Of a stretch of 64,000 nucleotides of DNA, positions 35,902 to 45,074 are shown one piece after another. The stretch is from Corynebacterium matruchotii (GTDB lineage Bacteria > Actinomycetota > Actinomycetes > Mycobacteriales > Mycobacteriaceae). The stretch lies in NCBI RefSeq assembly GCF_011612265.2, contig NZ_CP050134.2:1116001-1180000 (forward strand). The letters are read 5' to 3'. The position numbers and the translations under genes are program-made. Every line of letters starts with the position of its first letter. The first letter of the stretch is position 1. The notes under the pieces are model-generated. The model was not told the DNA's origin, made no database searches, and saw nothing but the letters and a program-made list of their open reading frames with translations.

Positions 35902-35974
35902 GCGGATGTAGCGCAGTTGGTAGCGCATCACCTTGCCAAGGTGAGGGTCGCGAGTTCGAGTCTCGTCATCCGCT
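35902..35974 (+). tRNA. tRNA-Gly (GCC), copy 3
   Basis: Identical to copies 1 and 2, four bases (ctgt) after Val copy 2; last gene of the cluster before the terminator. Confidence 0.95.
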
Positions 35975-35978
35975 CTAT

Positions 35979-36019
35979 ATGCCAGTGTTATTCTTCATTG
36001 AATGATGCTGGCATTTTTT
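35979..36019 (+). terminator. Rho-independent terminator of the tRNA cluster
   Basis: ATGCCAG (35979-35985) pairs with CTGGCAT (36008-36014), followed directly by a T-run to 36019. It ends the six-tRNA transcript. Confidence 0.85.
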
Positions 36020-36280
36020 GATAGGTAGATGTTTGACTACTAGCACAGATTCACCACATTATGGGAAATTGTGACTGTTCTCAAACACTTTGTGGTGTAA
36101 TTGTTATAATGCGGTTTTACCTGCATAAATACCGGGTTTTTGTGGGGTTTTTGCCATGAAGATCTCCCTTTTTCTTCCCGGTAACGACTATTGTGTCAGG
36201 GATTCACGTTAAGCTTAGATGCGCGAAGTTGGTTGAATACTGTACTTCGCATTGATGAGTGGAAAGGACAAACCAAAGGG
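36020..36280. other. copC upstream region
   Basis: An extended -10 (TGTTATAAT, hexamer 36105-36110) lies 170 bases before copC. Nearer the gene, GCGAAGT (36223-36229) and ACTTCGC (36244-36250) form an inverted repeat flanking TACTGT (36238-36243), a TANNNT -10 candidate. That arrangement suits an operator, perhaps for a copper-sensing repressor, though no regulator gene is nearby. Confidence 0.45.
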
Positions 36281-36862
36281 ATGGGCACAAGTGTCGCGTC
36301 GACAAACATAAAACGTCGACTAGCAGCAGTTTTGCTAGGATGCTTTTGTGCTATTACCACCACGGTTGCGCATGCCCATGATGCGGTAGTTGGGGGGTCG
36401 CCCGCTGATGGCGAAGTGCTAGCCAGCGCGCCGACAACCGTCACTCTAGAGTTTTCCGGTGAGCCCAAACAGGGGTTCAACACCATGGCCATAAGCAATA
36501 GCAAAGGTGATGTGCTAGTAACCGGTGAGCCCACTGTCGACGGCCGAAACGTGACACTTGCTATTCCCGAAAACACTACGCTTACCCCAGACGAGTACAC
36601 CATAGGTTTTCAAATTACCTCCTCTGATGGACATTCCACTCGGGGAAAAACCACCTTCACCATCGCCGGGGAGCGTGTTGCTAGCTCCGCGACGTCTGAT
36701 ACCACCCCCGCAACTGATGCCCCCACCGATCCCACCGCAGAGCTTATGGCTGGGCCTTGGGGCAAAGTAGCCGGTGGGGTGGGGATTCTCCTTGTCCTTG
36801 CCATGATCGTCATGATCCTTGCCCGCAATCGCATGGGTAAAAAATCTCAAGAAAGTGATTAA
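36281..36862 (+). CDS. CopC-domain periplasmic copper protein
   Basis: 193 residues from ATG 36281. Signal peptide (KRRLAAVLLGCFCAITTTVAHAH); the mature protein begins HD, the copper-binding His of CopC. CopC core: GGSPADGEVLASAPTTVTLEFS, SSDGHSTRGKTTFTI (second His). A T/P linker is followed by a C-terminal membrane anchor (~165-185) and a basic tail. It probably binds Cu(II) at the outer face. The usual CopD membrane partner is absent here. Six bases before the PCuAC gene, so co-transcribed. Confidence 0.85.
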   Translation: MGTSVASTNIKRRLAAVLLGCFCAITTTVAHAHDAVVGGSPADGEVLASAPTTVTLEFSGEPKQGFNTMAISNSKGDVLVTGEPTVDGRNVTLAIPENTTLTPDEYTIGFQITSSDGHSTRGKTTFTIAGERVASSATSDTTPATDAPTDPTAELMAGPWGKVAGGVGILLVLAMIVMILARNRMGKKSQESD

Positions 36863-36867
36863 CTGTT

Positions 36868-37836
36868 ATGAACTTGCGTCGTCGTATTGGAACCGGAATT
36901 TGTATTCTCGCCGTTTCTGCGCTGGCCTTGAGCGGCTGCGCTAACTCTGAGCGGGCAGCCACCAAGACCACCCGGTCCGCCAAGGCTTCCGCATCGGCTT
37001 CTGCTTCCGCCGCTGCCGCAGCCGCAAGCACTAGCGAAACCAGCAGCAACAGCGACACCCCCATTGCCTTCACTAGCGCTTACGTTCGCGCAGCCGACGA
37101 AGGCTCCGATAAGACCGCCATCTTCGGCACCTTAAAGAACACCACCGACAAAGACATCACCATTACCGGGTTCTCTTCCAGTGCCGATGCTGACAGCTTC
37201 GAACTGCACGAGGTGGTTGACGGCCAAATGCGTCAGAAGGAAGGCGGCTTCGTTATTCCCGCCAACGGCACCTTGAAGCTGGAACCCGGCCACGAGCACT
37301 TCATGCTCGTGGGCCTGAAGAGCCCCGTGAAGGCGGGCGAAAAGGTAAGCGTGAAGGCTGAGCTTTCCGACGGTACCACCATTGATCTAGGCGAAATCCC
37401 CGGCCGTCAGGTTGCTGCCGGTGCCGAAGACTACTCCGGCGATAGCAACAATAGCCATGGCCAGGGCAGCGGTATCGCCGGCGATGCTAAGTCCGGTGAC
37501 ACCAAGAATGATGCTTCCGGCTCCACCAAGGGCGGCATCAAGGTTCCTGGCAAGGATGGTGACGCTAAGTCCGGTGACACCAAGAGCGGTGACACTAAGT
37601 CCGGTGATAGCAAGGCAGGCGCTGCTGCCGGTGCCGCCGGTGCTGGTGCTGCTGGCGCCGGCCAGGGCGATGCCAAAGCCGGTGACGCCAAGGGCGGCGA
37701 CGCTGCTAAGGGTGGTGACGCCAAGGGCGACAGCAAGCACGGCGGTAAGCACGGCGAACAGGGTGCTGGCGGCGCTGGCGCCGGTGCTGGTGCAGGTGCT
37801 GCTGGTGCCGAGCAGTCCGCAGGTATCCGCGGCTAA
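36868..37836 (+). CDS. PCu(A)C copper chaperone lipoprotein with repetitive tail
   Basis: 322 residues. Lipobox ALSGCANS gives a lipid-anchored protein, then an A/S-rich linker. The PCuAC domain (~65-175) keeps the copper ligands: FELHEVVDGQM (H and M) and GHEHFMLVGL (H and M). The last ~140 residues are low-complexity: repeats of DAKSGDTKSGD, then GAGAGAG, ending in AGIRG, probably a flexible wall-spanning arm. It likely passes Cu(I) between envelope proteins, with CopC. Long tail is unusual for the family. Confidence 0.85.
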   Translation: MNLRRRIGTGICILAVSALALSGCANSERAATKTTRSAKASASASASAAAAAASTSETSSNSDTPIAFTSAYVRAADEGSDKTAIFGTLKNTTDKDITITGFSSSADADSFELHEVVDGQMRQKEGGFVIPANGTLKLEPGHEHFMLVGLKSPVKAGEKVSVKAELSDGTTIDLGEIPGRQVAAGAEDYSGDSNNSHGQGSGIAGDAKSGDTKNDASGSTKGGIKVPGKDGDAKSGDTKSGDTKSGDSKAGAAAGAAGAGAAGAGQGDAKAGDAKGGDAAKGGDAKGDSKHGGKHGEQGAGGAGAGAGAGAAGAEQSAGIRG

Positions 37837-37867
37837 TCCCCACAATTCATCTGGTAGTCCATAATCA

Positions 37868-37889
37868 GCCTTCCCACGAGAAGGCCGGT
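37868..37889 (+). terminator. Short hairpin after the PCuAC gene
   Basis: GCCTTC (37868-37873) pairs with GAAGGC (37880-37885), followed by CGGTTTT; a modest intrinsic terminator. Confidence 0.5.
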
Positions 37890-37908
37890 TTTGAAGGCTA
37901 TCGTGTTC

Positions 37909-37951
37909 ATACCCCGCCCATGCCGCATTAGCAGCCTGGGCGGGGTATAAT
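37909..37951. promoter_or_regulatory. Perfect 12-base inverted repeat overlapping a -10 box, upstream of DyP
   Basis: ATACCCCGCCCA (37909-37920) and TGGGCGGGGTAT (37937-37948) are perfectly complementary over 12 bases with a 16-base loop. TATAAT (37946-37951) overlaps the right arm and ends 57 bases before the ATG at 38009. The dyad could be a repressor site over the DyP promoter, or a second terminator of the copper genes. Confidence 0.5.
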
Positions 37952-38008
37952 GCATTCATCAATAATTCGCGCAGACATTCTATAGCTTTGCGAAAGGTGC
38001 TTGGTCCC

Positions 38009-39343
38009 ATGACCCCCGACAACGGTGTTGACCCCACAGTCCAGCAACCCGACACCCCCGCCAAGACCACCGACCAGCCGCGTACGTTACCACCACAGGT
38101 TTCCCGCCGTGGCTTTATCCTGGGGGCAGCCACGGCGGCCGCTGCCGCTGGCACCACCGGTCTTGCCGCCTGCGGAAACATCAACCGCACCACCGAAGCA
38201 GCCGACGATGATGACCCCACGCAGGCTTTCCTCGCCGACGATATCGTCCCCTTCGATGGAGTCCACCAGGCAGGTATCGACACCCCCGGCCAAGCCCACC
38301 TCAATATCATTGCGTTCACCCTCCGCGCCGGCACCACCATTGATGATGTGCGCCGACTCATGACCGTCTGGACCGAAGACGCCCGACAACTCACCCGCGG
38401 CCACAACCCCATCGGCAGCCTCGAACCAGAACTCGCCACCATCCCCGCCAACCTCACCATCACCTGCGGGTTCGGCCCCCGATTCTTCGACATCATCGGC
38501 AAAACCGACCAACGCCCCGAATGGCTCAAACCCATTCCCGTGTTCTCCAAAGACAAACTCGAAGACACCTGGGGCGAAGCCGACCTGGCTCTCCAAATCT
38601 GCTGCGACGACCCGCTTACGCTCGCATTTGCCACCCGCCACATGACCCGCGCCGGCGGCAAACTGCTCGAAACCCGGTGGATGCAACAAGGATTCCTCAA
38701 CGCCCGCGGCGCCACCGACCCGGGAACCACCCCCCGAAACCTCTTCGGGCAAAAAGACGGCACCGTGAACCCACAATCAACAGCCGAATACGACGACTAC
38801 GTGTGGATCGACGAGAACTCCTCCGACCCACAATGGGTGCGGGGCGGCACCTGCATGGTGGTGCGCCGCATCGCAATGAACCTCGACACGTGGGAAGAAC
38901 TAGACCGCACCTCCCGGGAAGTAGCCATGGGCCGCTACCTCGAATCCGGCGCCCCACTCACCGGTAAAGAAGAATTCGACACTGCCGACTTCAAGGCGAA
39001 AGACCAATTCGGTCTGCCAGTCATCGACCCCCGCAGCCACATGGCATTGGCGGCGCCACCCACCGACAACCCCAAAGAAAAAATGCGCCGCCGTGCCTAC
39101 AACTACCTAGAATCCCACATCCCGGGCTCCGATCACACCACAAACGTGGGATTAGTATTCATCTGCTTCCAACAAAACCCGGTCACCCAATTCACCGCAA
39201 TCCAACAGCGGCTCAACGACAACGACCGGCTCAACACCTGGATCACCCACATCGGCTCGGCCGTGTTTGCTGTACCACCCGGAACCAGCGAAGTCGGTGC
39301 TGGTAAAGACCAATATTGGGGGGCATCCCTGCTGGAATCCTAG
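38009..39343 (+). CDS. Tat-exported Dyp-type (deferrochelatase/peroxidase) haem peroxidase
   Basis: 444 residues from ATG 38009 (AAAGG upstream; the TTG at 37988 has none). Twin-arginine signal SRRGFILGAATAAAAAG then AACGN, which may also be a lipobox. DyP fold: TCGFGPRFFDIIGK (catalytic-loop region), RNLFGQKDGTVNP (GxxDG motif with catalytic Asp), GGTCMVVRRIAMNLDTW, and the proximal His in IDPRSHMALAAPP. EfeB-like; oxidises haem or dyes with H2O2, possibly releasing iron. Follows the copper genes as recalled for other corynebacteria. Confidence 0.9.
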   Translation: MTPDNGVDPTVQQPDTPAKTTDQPRTLPPQVSRRGFILGAATAAAAAGTTGLAACGNINRTTEAADDDDPTQAFLADDIVPFDGVHQAGIDTPGQAHLNIIAFTLRAGTTIDDVRRLMTVWTEDARQLTRGHNPIGSLEPELATIPANLTITCGFGPRFFDIIGKTDQRPEWLKPIPVFSKDKLEDTWGEADLALQICCDDPLTLAFATRHMTRAGGKLLETRWMQQGFLNARGATDPGTTPRNLFGQKDGTVNPQSTAEYDDYVWIDENSSDPQWVRGGTCMVVRRIAMNLDTWEELDRTSREVAMGRYLESGAPLTGKEEFDTADFKAKDQFGLPVIDPRSHMALAAPPTDNPKEKMRRRAYNYLESHIPGSDHTTNVGLVFICFQQNPVTQFTAIQQRLNDNDRLNTWITHIGSAVFAVPPGTSEVGAGKDQYWGASLLES

Positions 39344-39547
39344 CGATACGATTCCTCGCAGTAGTTACAACCCCAGGCCCAACGTGAGGTAGGATAAAAC
39401 CCCGAAACAGCTTGATGGTGCTTATAGGTCGTCGCAAAGCATGCTGCATTGTGGCGATCATTTGCATTTGTCGTTTCACCCGTTTTGGTTTTTGCGTTGC
39501 GTCCAGGTATGACGACAACGCCCGAGCGCAGTAAGGAGCGCACATTC

Positions 39548-41611
39548 ATGGCACAGCTGACCGACGCCCAAGCAAACCCGCACCACCCGTTTCTCGTCCC
39601 GGCCGGGACCCCCGTTGGTGTGGCAATGCGTGAGCTGAACCTGCCCAACACCGGGCCGGAAGCCATCGTCGTCGTCAAAGACACCGAAGGCCACCTCAAA
39701 GACCTGTCACACGTTCCCGAGACGGACGCAGAATTCCTGCCCATCCCCGCCAACACCGCGGAAGGACGCGCCGTGATCCGCCACTCCTGCACCCACGTGC
39801 TCGCGCAGGCAGTGCAGCAGGAATTCCCAGGCACGAAGTTGGGCATCGGTCCGGCCATCGACAACGGGTTCTACTACGACTTCGACGTCGCGGAACCCTT
39901 CACCCCCGAAGACTTGCAGCGTATCGAAAAACGCATGAAGAAAATCATCAAACAGGGGCAAAAATTCGAACGTCGCGTCTACGCCGACCAGGCCGAAGCC
40001 GCCGAAGCATTAAAAAACGAACCCTACAAGCTGGAACTCATTGCGGACAAAGGCTCCGTCGACCCCCAATCCGACGAGGCCACCGAAGTGGGCGCCGGGG
40101 AACTCACGGGCTACTACAACCTTAACCCCCGCACCAAAGCCGTGGAATGGTACGACCTGTGCCGCGGCCCGCACGTGCCCACCACGAAATACATTCCCGC
40201 ATTCGCCCTCACCCGCTCATCGGCGGCATACTGGCGGGGCGACCAAGCCAACGCGGGGCTGCAACGCATCTACGGTACCGCCTGGGAATCCCCAGACGCC
40301 CTGGCGGAATACCAGCACAAGATGGCCGAAGCGGAAAAACGCGACCACCGGCGGCTCGGCCAAGAACTCGACCTGTTCTCCTTCCCCGACGAAATCGGCT
40401 CCGGATTCCCCGTATTCCACCCGAACGGCGGCATTGTGCGCCTCGAAATGGAAGAACACTCCCGACGCCGCCACATCGCGGCAGGCTACTCCTTCGTTAA
40501 CACCCCACACCTGACCAAGGGTGAACTGTTCGAAAAATCCGGGCACCTGGACTTCTACGCCGACGGCATGTTTCCACCCATGAAACTCGACGGGGAAGTC
40601 GACGCCGACGGCAACGTGACCAAACCCGCTGTGGACTACTACACCAAACCCATGAACTGCCCCATGCATAATCTCATTTTTGCATCCCGGGGCCGTTCCT
40701 ACCGGGAACTCCCGCTCCGACTCTTCGAATTCGGCACCGTATACCGCTACGAAAAATCCGGGGTCATCCACGGCCTGACCCGGGCCCGCGGCTTCACCCA
40801 AGACGACGCCCACATCTACTGCACGGAAGACCAGCTAGAGGCAGAACTCACGTCCGTGCTGGACTTTGTGATCTCGCTGCTGCGCGACTACGGCTTGGAT
40901 GATTTCTACCTGGAATTGTCCACGAAAGACCCGGAAAAATTTGTTGGGTCGGACGAAATTTGGGAGAAATCAACCGCCATCCTGCAGCGAGTAGCCGACA
41001 AATCCGGCCTCGACCTCGTGCCCGACCCTGGCGGGGCAGCATTCTACGGCCCGAAAATTTCCGTGCAAGCCCGGGACGCCATCGGCCGCACCTGGCAAAT
41101 GTCGACCGTGCAACTAGACTTCAACCTGCCGGACCGCTTCCACCTGGAATACACGGCCCCGGACGGCACCAAGAAACAACCAATCATGATCCACCGGGCC
41201 CTCTTCGGCTCAATCGAACGATTCTTCGGGGTGCTGCTAGAACACTACGCCGGGGCGTTCCCCGCCTGGTTAGCACCCCAACAGGTCATGGGCATCCCGG
41301 TGGCGGACACGTTTATTCCCCACCTGGAATCCGTCATCAACGAACTCCAAGCACGCGGGGTGCGGGCAAGCGTGGACACCTCAGATGATCGCATGCAGAA
41401 AAAAATCCGCACCTACACGCAGGCAAAAGTACCGTTCATGCTGCTAGCCGGCGCCCGCGACGTTGAAGCGCAGGCGGTGAGCTTCCGGTTCCTCGACGGA
41501 TCCCAGCTCAACGGGGTGCCGGTGGCGCAGGCAATCTCGCTCATCGACGAATGGGTTCGGTCACGCACCAACGAGCAACCCAATCACGACAATGTGGCAG
41601 AAAAACTATAA
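39548..41611 (+). CDS. thrS: Threonyl-tRNA synthetase
   Basis: 687 residues from ATG 39548 (AAGGAG nine bases upstream). Charges tRNA-Thr. Domains: TGS (1-~65), editing domain with [16 protein letters not shown] (HxxxH zinc-like motif) and the SAD segment (DLCRGPHVP), class II catalytic core with motif 1, motif 2 [20 protein letters not shown], and motif 3 [13 protein letters not shown], with zinc-site Cys in KPMNCPMHN, and a C-terminal anticodon-binding domain. TAGGAT near 39390 may be the promoter; no T-box structure was recognised. Confidence 0.96.
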   Translation: MAQLTDAQANPHHPFLVPAGTPVGVAMRELNLPNTGPEAIVVVKDTEGHLKDLSHVPETDAEFLPIPANTAEGRAVIRHSCTHVLAQAVQQEFPGTKLGIGPAIDNGFYYDFDVAEPFTPEDLQRIEKRMKKIIKQGQKFERRVYADQAEAAEALKNEPYKLELIADKGSVDPQSDEATEVGAGELTGYYNLNPRTKAVEWYDLCRGPHVPTTKYIPAFALTRSSAAYWRGDQANAGLQRIYGTAWESPDALAEYQHKMAEAEKRDHRRLGQELDLFSFPDEIGSGFPVFHPNGGIVRLEMEEHSRRRHIAAGYSFVNTPHLTKGELFEKSGHLDFYADGMFPPMKLDGEVDADGNVTKPAVDYYTKPMNCPMHNLIFASRGRSYRELPLRLFEFGTVYRYEKSGVIHGLTRARGFTQDDAHIYCTEDQLEAELTSVLDFVISLLRDYGLDDFYLELSTKDPEKFVGSDEIWEKSTAILQRVADKSGLDLVPDPGGAAFYGPKISVQARDAIGRTWQMSTVQLDFNLPDRFHLEYTAPDGTKKQPIMIHRALFGSIERFFGVLLEHYAGAFPAWLAPQQVMGIPVADTFIPHLESVINELQARGVRASVDTSDDRMQKKIRTYTQAKVPFMLLAGARDVEAQAVSFRFLDGSQLNGVPVAQAISLIDEWVRSRTNEQPNHDNVAEKL

Positions 41612-41638
41612 GTAACAAATCTGCGACACATCTCTATG

Positions 41639-41677
41639 GCTCCACACCCAAAATCACCAATTGGGGTGGAGCTTCTT
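41639..41677 (+). terminator. thrS terminator
   Basis: GCTCCACACCC (41639-41649) pairs, with one mismatch, with GGGGTGGAGC (41663-41672), followed by TTCTT. Confidence 0.65.
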
Positions 41678-41734
41678 AGTAGAGTTGAGAACAGCATCGA
41701 GCCGCAAAACAAATGATTCAGGGGTGAAGCAGCC

Positions 41735-42346
41735 ATGAGCAGCACATCAAATGAGGAATATGTCGATAGAGGAGCGGGCGATCTCGACCGCTTAGAACGC
41801 CTCTGGGCGCCCTACCGCATGAACTACATCGTGGACAAAAGCGACACCAATGGTTCGGGAAACACCCACACCAACCCCTTCGTCGTGATCCCCACACTCA
41901 GCGACGAAGACGGACTCATCGTCGCCCGCGGCACCTACGTGTACTGCGTACTCAATCTCTTCCCCTACAATTCCGGCCACATGATGGTGGTGCCCTACCG
42001 GGAAGAACCCAACCTAGAAAACCTCACCCCGGCGGAATCCGCCGAACTCATGGCCTTTGCCCAGGCCGCCATCCGGGTGCTGAAAACCGCCTCCCGGCCC
42101 GACGCCTGCAACGTCGGATTCAACCTGGGTCGCTCCGCCGGCGGCTCCGTCGCCCAACATCTCCACCTGCACATCGTGCCCCGGTGGAACGGCGACAGCA
42201 ACTTCATGACCGTCATCAGCGGCACAAAAGTGCTGCCACAACTCCTGCGGGACACCCGCAACCTCCTCGCCCGAACCTGGGCCGAGCTGGCCGCCGCCGA
42301 CGATTCCTTCCCCGGTGCAGCCACCACGGGAGATGCTCATGCTTAG
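41735..42346 (+). CDS. HIT family protein (AP4A phosphorylase-like)
   Basis: 203 residues. The HIT motif QHLHLHIVPRW (~148) follows GFNLGRSAGGSVAQ, and VLNLFPYNSGHMMVVPYR is the typical strand-turn. Homologues at this locus in mycobacteria cleave Ap4A. Start ATG 41735 has GGGGTGAAG upstream. Its TAG stop lies inside the pgsA start (8-base overlap), so it opens the PIM lipid operon. Role in that pathway, if any, is unknown. Confidence 0.88.
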   Translation: MSSTSNEEYVDRGAGDLDRLERLWAPYRMNYIVDKSDTNGSGNTHTNPFVVIPTLSDEDGLIVARGTYVYCVLNLFPYNSGHMMVVPYREEPNLENLTPAESAELMAFAQAAIRVLKTASRPDACNVGFNLGRSAGGSVAQHLHLHIVPRWNGDSNFMTVISGTKVLPQLLRDTRNLLARTWAELAAADDSFPGAATTGDAHA

Positions 42347-42992
42347 CGTCAGCGGCCGAAAACCAGCCTCCGTAGTGATCGAACCCATCGCCCGAACCCT
42401 CACCCGATTAGGGCTCAGCCCCAACACCGTGACCGTGGCCGGCACCTGCATCACCATCGCCATTGTGGTGACATTGATACCGCTCAACCACCTGGTGTGG
42501 GCGGCCATCTTCTCCGCAATATTCAGCGCCCTCGACATGGTGGACGGCACCATGGCCCGCATGCGGGGTGCCGGCACCCAATTCGGCGCCACCCTCGACG
42601 CTACCTGCGACCGACTCACCGACGGTGCCCTCTTCGGGGCAATCACCTGGTGGCTGATCTACACCTACCACGCCCACCCCAGCTTGATCATCGCCAGCTT
42701 CGTGGTCCTAGTGACCTCCCAAGTGATTTCCTACGTGAAGGCCCGCGGCGAAGCCTCCGGCTTCACCATGGTCGGCGGGCTCATCGAACGCCCCGAACGA
42801 CTCATCCTCGCCCTGGGCGGCATCGGCCTCACCGGCCTGGGGGTGCCCTACGCTATCGATATAGCCCTATGGGTACTCGCCGTGGGCAGCGTGTACACCG
42901 TGATCCAACGGCTTCTCATGGCCGCCCACAGCCAAGAGGCGACACAACCAAGCAAACCGCCCGCCGGGGCGCGAGAATTCCCCCACAGCTAA
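42339..42992 (+). CDS. pgsA: Phosphatidylinositol phosphate synthase (CDP-alcohol phosphatidyltransferase)
   Basis: 217 residues from ATG 42339 (GGGAG upstream). The full CDP-alcohol phosphatidyltransferase motif is present: DMVDGTMARMRGAGTQFGAT, then LDATCDRLTD (D..DG..AR...G...D...D). Six helices. By family and operon (HIT-this-patA-pimA) it joins CDP-diacylglycerol with inositol-1-phosphate to make PI-phosphate, the base of PIMs and LAM. Confidence 0.92.
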   Translation: MLSVSGRKPASVVIEPIARTLTRLGLSPNTVTVAGTCITIAIVVTLIPLNHLVWAAIFSAIFSALDMVDGTMARMRGAGTQFGATLDATCDRLTDGALFGAITWWLIYTYHAHPSLIIASFVVLVTSQVISYVKARGEASGFTMVGGLIERPERLILALGGIGLTGLGVPYAIDIALWVLAVGSVYTVIQRLLMAAHSQEATQPSKPPAGAREFPHS

Positions 42993-43003
42993 GCTTAAAA
43001 ACC

Positions 43004-43906
43004 ATGCCCAATGTTTTCACCACCGAATGGTTATCCGCCCAAGCCTATCTCATGGGCTGGAAAATAGTGGGGCGACTCCCGCTCCCACTCACCGCCGCCC
43101 TCTGCACCCGCGTCGCCGACTACGCCAGCGATGACGGCAAGGGAATGAACCAGCTTCGCAAAAACCTGAGCCGGGTTGTTGGCCCCGAAAACGTCACCCG
43201 CACCCTGGTGCGGGACGCCATGCGCTCCTACGCCCGTTATTGGCTGGAGGCCTTCCGGCTGCCCCAAATCGCCGGCGACCCGGGCGTCGTCAAGCGCATC
43301 GACGACCGCCTGGTGGGCAAAACCCACCTCGATGCCGCGGTGGCCGCCCCCACCGGAACCATCTTGGTGCTCCCGCACAGCGGAAACTGGGACATGGCCG
43401 GCATGTATTTCGCCGCCACTTACGGCACCTTCACTACCGTGGCGGAACGACTCAAACCCGAAATCCTGTTCGACGCTTTCGTGGATTTCCGCACCACCTT
43501 AGGGTTTAGGGTCATCCCCCACATTCCCGCGCCGGGTTCCCCGCCCGTCATGGAGCAGCTCGCCGACGTGCTCACCGCCGGCGGCACCATTTGTTTGCTG
43601 GGGGACAGGGATCTGAAAGGCACTGGCGTGCCCGTCACGTTCTTCGGCGAGGAAACCACCATGCCTACCGGTGCGGCCCGGCTCGCCCAGGAGACCGGGG
43701 CGTCGTTGCACGTGGTGCATTCCTGGTTCGAGGGCACCACCGCTCACCCGGAATGGGGGCTGAGCGTTTCCGCCCCCCTGCCCACCGGCGACATTGTCGC
43801 AACCGTTCGCGCGCAGGCGGCAATCATGGAGCGGAACATTGCGGCGCACCCCGCCGATTGGCATCTTTTGCAACCCTTCTGGTCGGCCGATCGCAAACCT
43901 GCGTAA
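43004..43906 (+). CDS. patA: Phosphatidylinositol mannoside acyltransferase
   Basis: 300 residues from ATG 43004. LpxL/LplAT-type acyltransferase with the catalytic HX4D box in LPHSGNWDMAG (~122), plus GTICLLGDRDLKG and GVPVTFFGEETTMPTGAARLA. It adds a palmitoyl chain to the mannose of PIM. The frame is open further upstream but inside pgsA. TAAGCT eight bases before the ATG allows an additional leaderless transcript. Sits between pgsA and pimA. Confidence 0.92.
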   Translation: MPNVFTTEWLSAQAYLMGWKIVGRLPLPLTAALCTRVADYASDDGKGMNQLRKNLSRVVGPENVTRTLVRDAMRSYARYWLEAFRLPQIAGDPGVVKRIDDRLVGKTHLDAAVAAPTGTILVLPHSGNWDMAGMYFAATYGTFTTVAERLKPEILFDAFVDFRTTLGFRVIPHIPAPGSPPVMEQLADVLTAGGTICLLGDRDLKGTGVPVTFFGEETTMPTGAARLAQETGASLHVVHSWFEGTTAHPEWGLSVSAPLPTGDIVATVRAQAAIMERNIAAHPADWHLLQPFWSADRKPA

Positions 43907-43964
43907 AAAAATCGCTACACTGTCAAGATAGCTATAATCACCCTCACGCATTCGAAAGGCGACC

Positions 43965-45056
43965 ATGCGCATAGGTTTGGTGTGTCCCTACTCCTTCGAT
44001 GAACCCGGGGGAGTCCAGGCCCACATTCTGGACCTAGCCACCCACCTCATTGGCCAAGGCCATTTTGTGCGCGTCATTGGCCCCTGCGGCGATGACACCG
44101 AGGTCCCCGACTTTGTGGTCCGTGGCGGCACGAGTGTTCCCATCTCCTATAACGGCTCTGTCGCCCGCCTTTCGTTTGGTCCCCGGACCTTTACGAAGAT
44201 CCGGGAATTTATCATCGCCGGGCATTTTGATGTGCTGCACATTCACGAACCGAATTCGCCCAGTTTTTCCCTCGCCGCCCTCCAAGTGGCGGAGGGGCCG
44301 ATCGTGGCCACCTATCATGCATCGGCGACCGGTTCGAAACTGCTGAAACTGGTTTTGCCGCTGCTGCGTCCCCGCCTGGAGAAAATCCGGGGCGGCATTG
44401 CCGTGAGCGAAATGGCCCGCCGGTGGCAGGTCGAACAGTTAGGCGGTGACCCGGTGCTCATCCCCAATGGCGTTGATACCCAGGCGTTTGCCCGGGGCGT
44501 GGTCCCGCCGGTGCCGGGGCGGCCCCCGGAGTTGGTGTTTCTGGGCCGGCTGGACGAGCCCCGCAAAGGGTTGGATATTTTATTGGCCGCCCTGAGCGGG
44601 TTGGATCGTGGGGTGACGGTCACCGTCATGGGTGGTGGCAGTCCCCGAAACGCGCCCGGCGTGAATTTTGTGGGCCGCGTGAGCGATGACGAAAAGATTG
44701 CCATTTTAGACCGTGCCGACATCTATATTGCCCCTAACACCGGGGGCGAAAGCTTCGGCATTGTGCTTGTGGAGGCCATGGCCGCCCGCTGTGCCGTTGT
44801 GGCCAGTGACTTGGAGGCTTTTGCCGCCGTGTGCGATGTGGAATCCGATAATCCCGCCGGCCTACTCTTCCGCACCGGTGATGTTGATGATTTGCGGGCG
44901 AAACTCCGGCAGCTCATCGACGACCCCGGTCAGCGGGCGAAACTGGTCGAAGCCGGATCTCGGCGCGCCACACTCTATGACTGGGATCATGTGGCCGCCG
45001 AGGTAGTACGAGTGTACGAAACAGTGGCCGATGGAACCACGGTCACCGTTGACTAG
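43965..45056 (+). CDS. pimA: Phosphatidylinositol alpha-mannosyltransferase
   Basis: 363 residues, GAAAGG upstream. GT4/GT-B enzyme adding the first mannose from GDP-mannose to PI at the inner membrane face. Motifs: N-terminal SFDEPGGVQAHILDLA, VLHIHEPNSPSFSLAAL, PNGVDTQAF, FLGRLDEPRKGLDILL, and the E-x7-E pair in NTGGESFGIVLVEAMAARC. Last core gene of the HIT-pgsA-patA-pimA operon. Confidence 0.95.
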   Translation: MRIGLVCPYSFDEPGGVQAHILDLATHLIGQGHFVRVIGPCGDDTEVPDFVVRGGTSVPISYNGSVARLSFGPRTFTKIREFIIAGHFDVLHIHEPNSPSFSLAALQVAEGPIVATYHASATGSKLLKLVLPLLRPRLEKIRGGIAVSEMARRWQVEQLGGDPVLIPNGVDTQAFARGVVPPVPGRPPELVFLGRLDEPRKGLDILLAALSGLDRGVTVTVMGGGSPRNAPGVNFVGRVSDDEKIAILDRADIYIAPNTGGESFGIVLVEAMAARCAVVASDLEAFAAVCDVESDNPAGLLFRTGDVDDLRAKLRQLIDDPGQRAKLVEAGSRRATLYDWDHVAAEVVRVYETVADGTTVTVD

Positions 45057-45074
45057 TCGAAAAAGGATTCGGAC

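Noticed and set aside
35465..35976. Regularly repeated ~72-base units that could suggest a CRISPR array
   Set aside because: Each unit folds as a complete tRNA with a clear anticodon; spacers are 4 bases or contain tRNA-Cys.
37387..38763. 458-codon minus-strand frame across the PCuAC tail and DyP start
   Set aside because: It crosses a terminator and two genes on the other strand; low-complexity artefact of the repeat tract.
39344..39547. Possible T-box leader before thrS
   Set aside because: No T-box sequence or antiterminator/terminator pair was recognised in the 204-base region.
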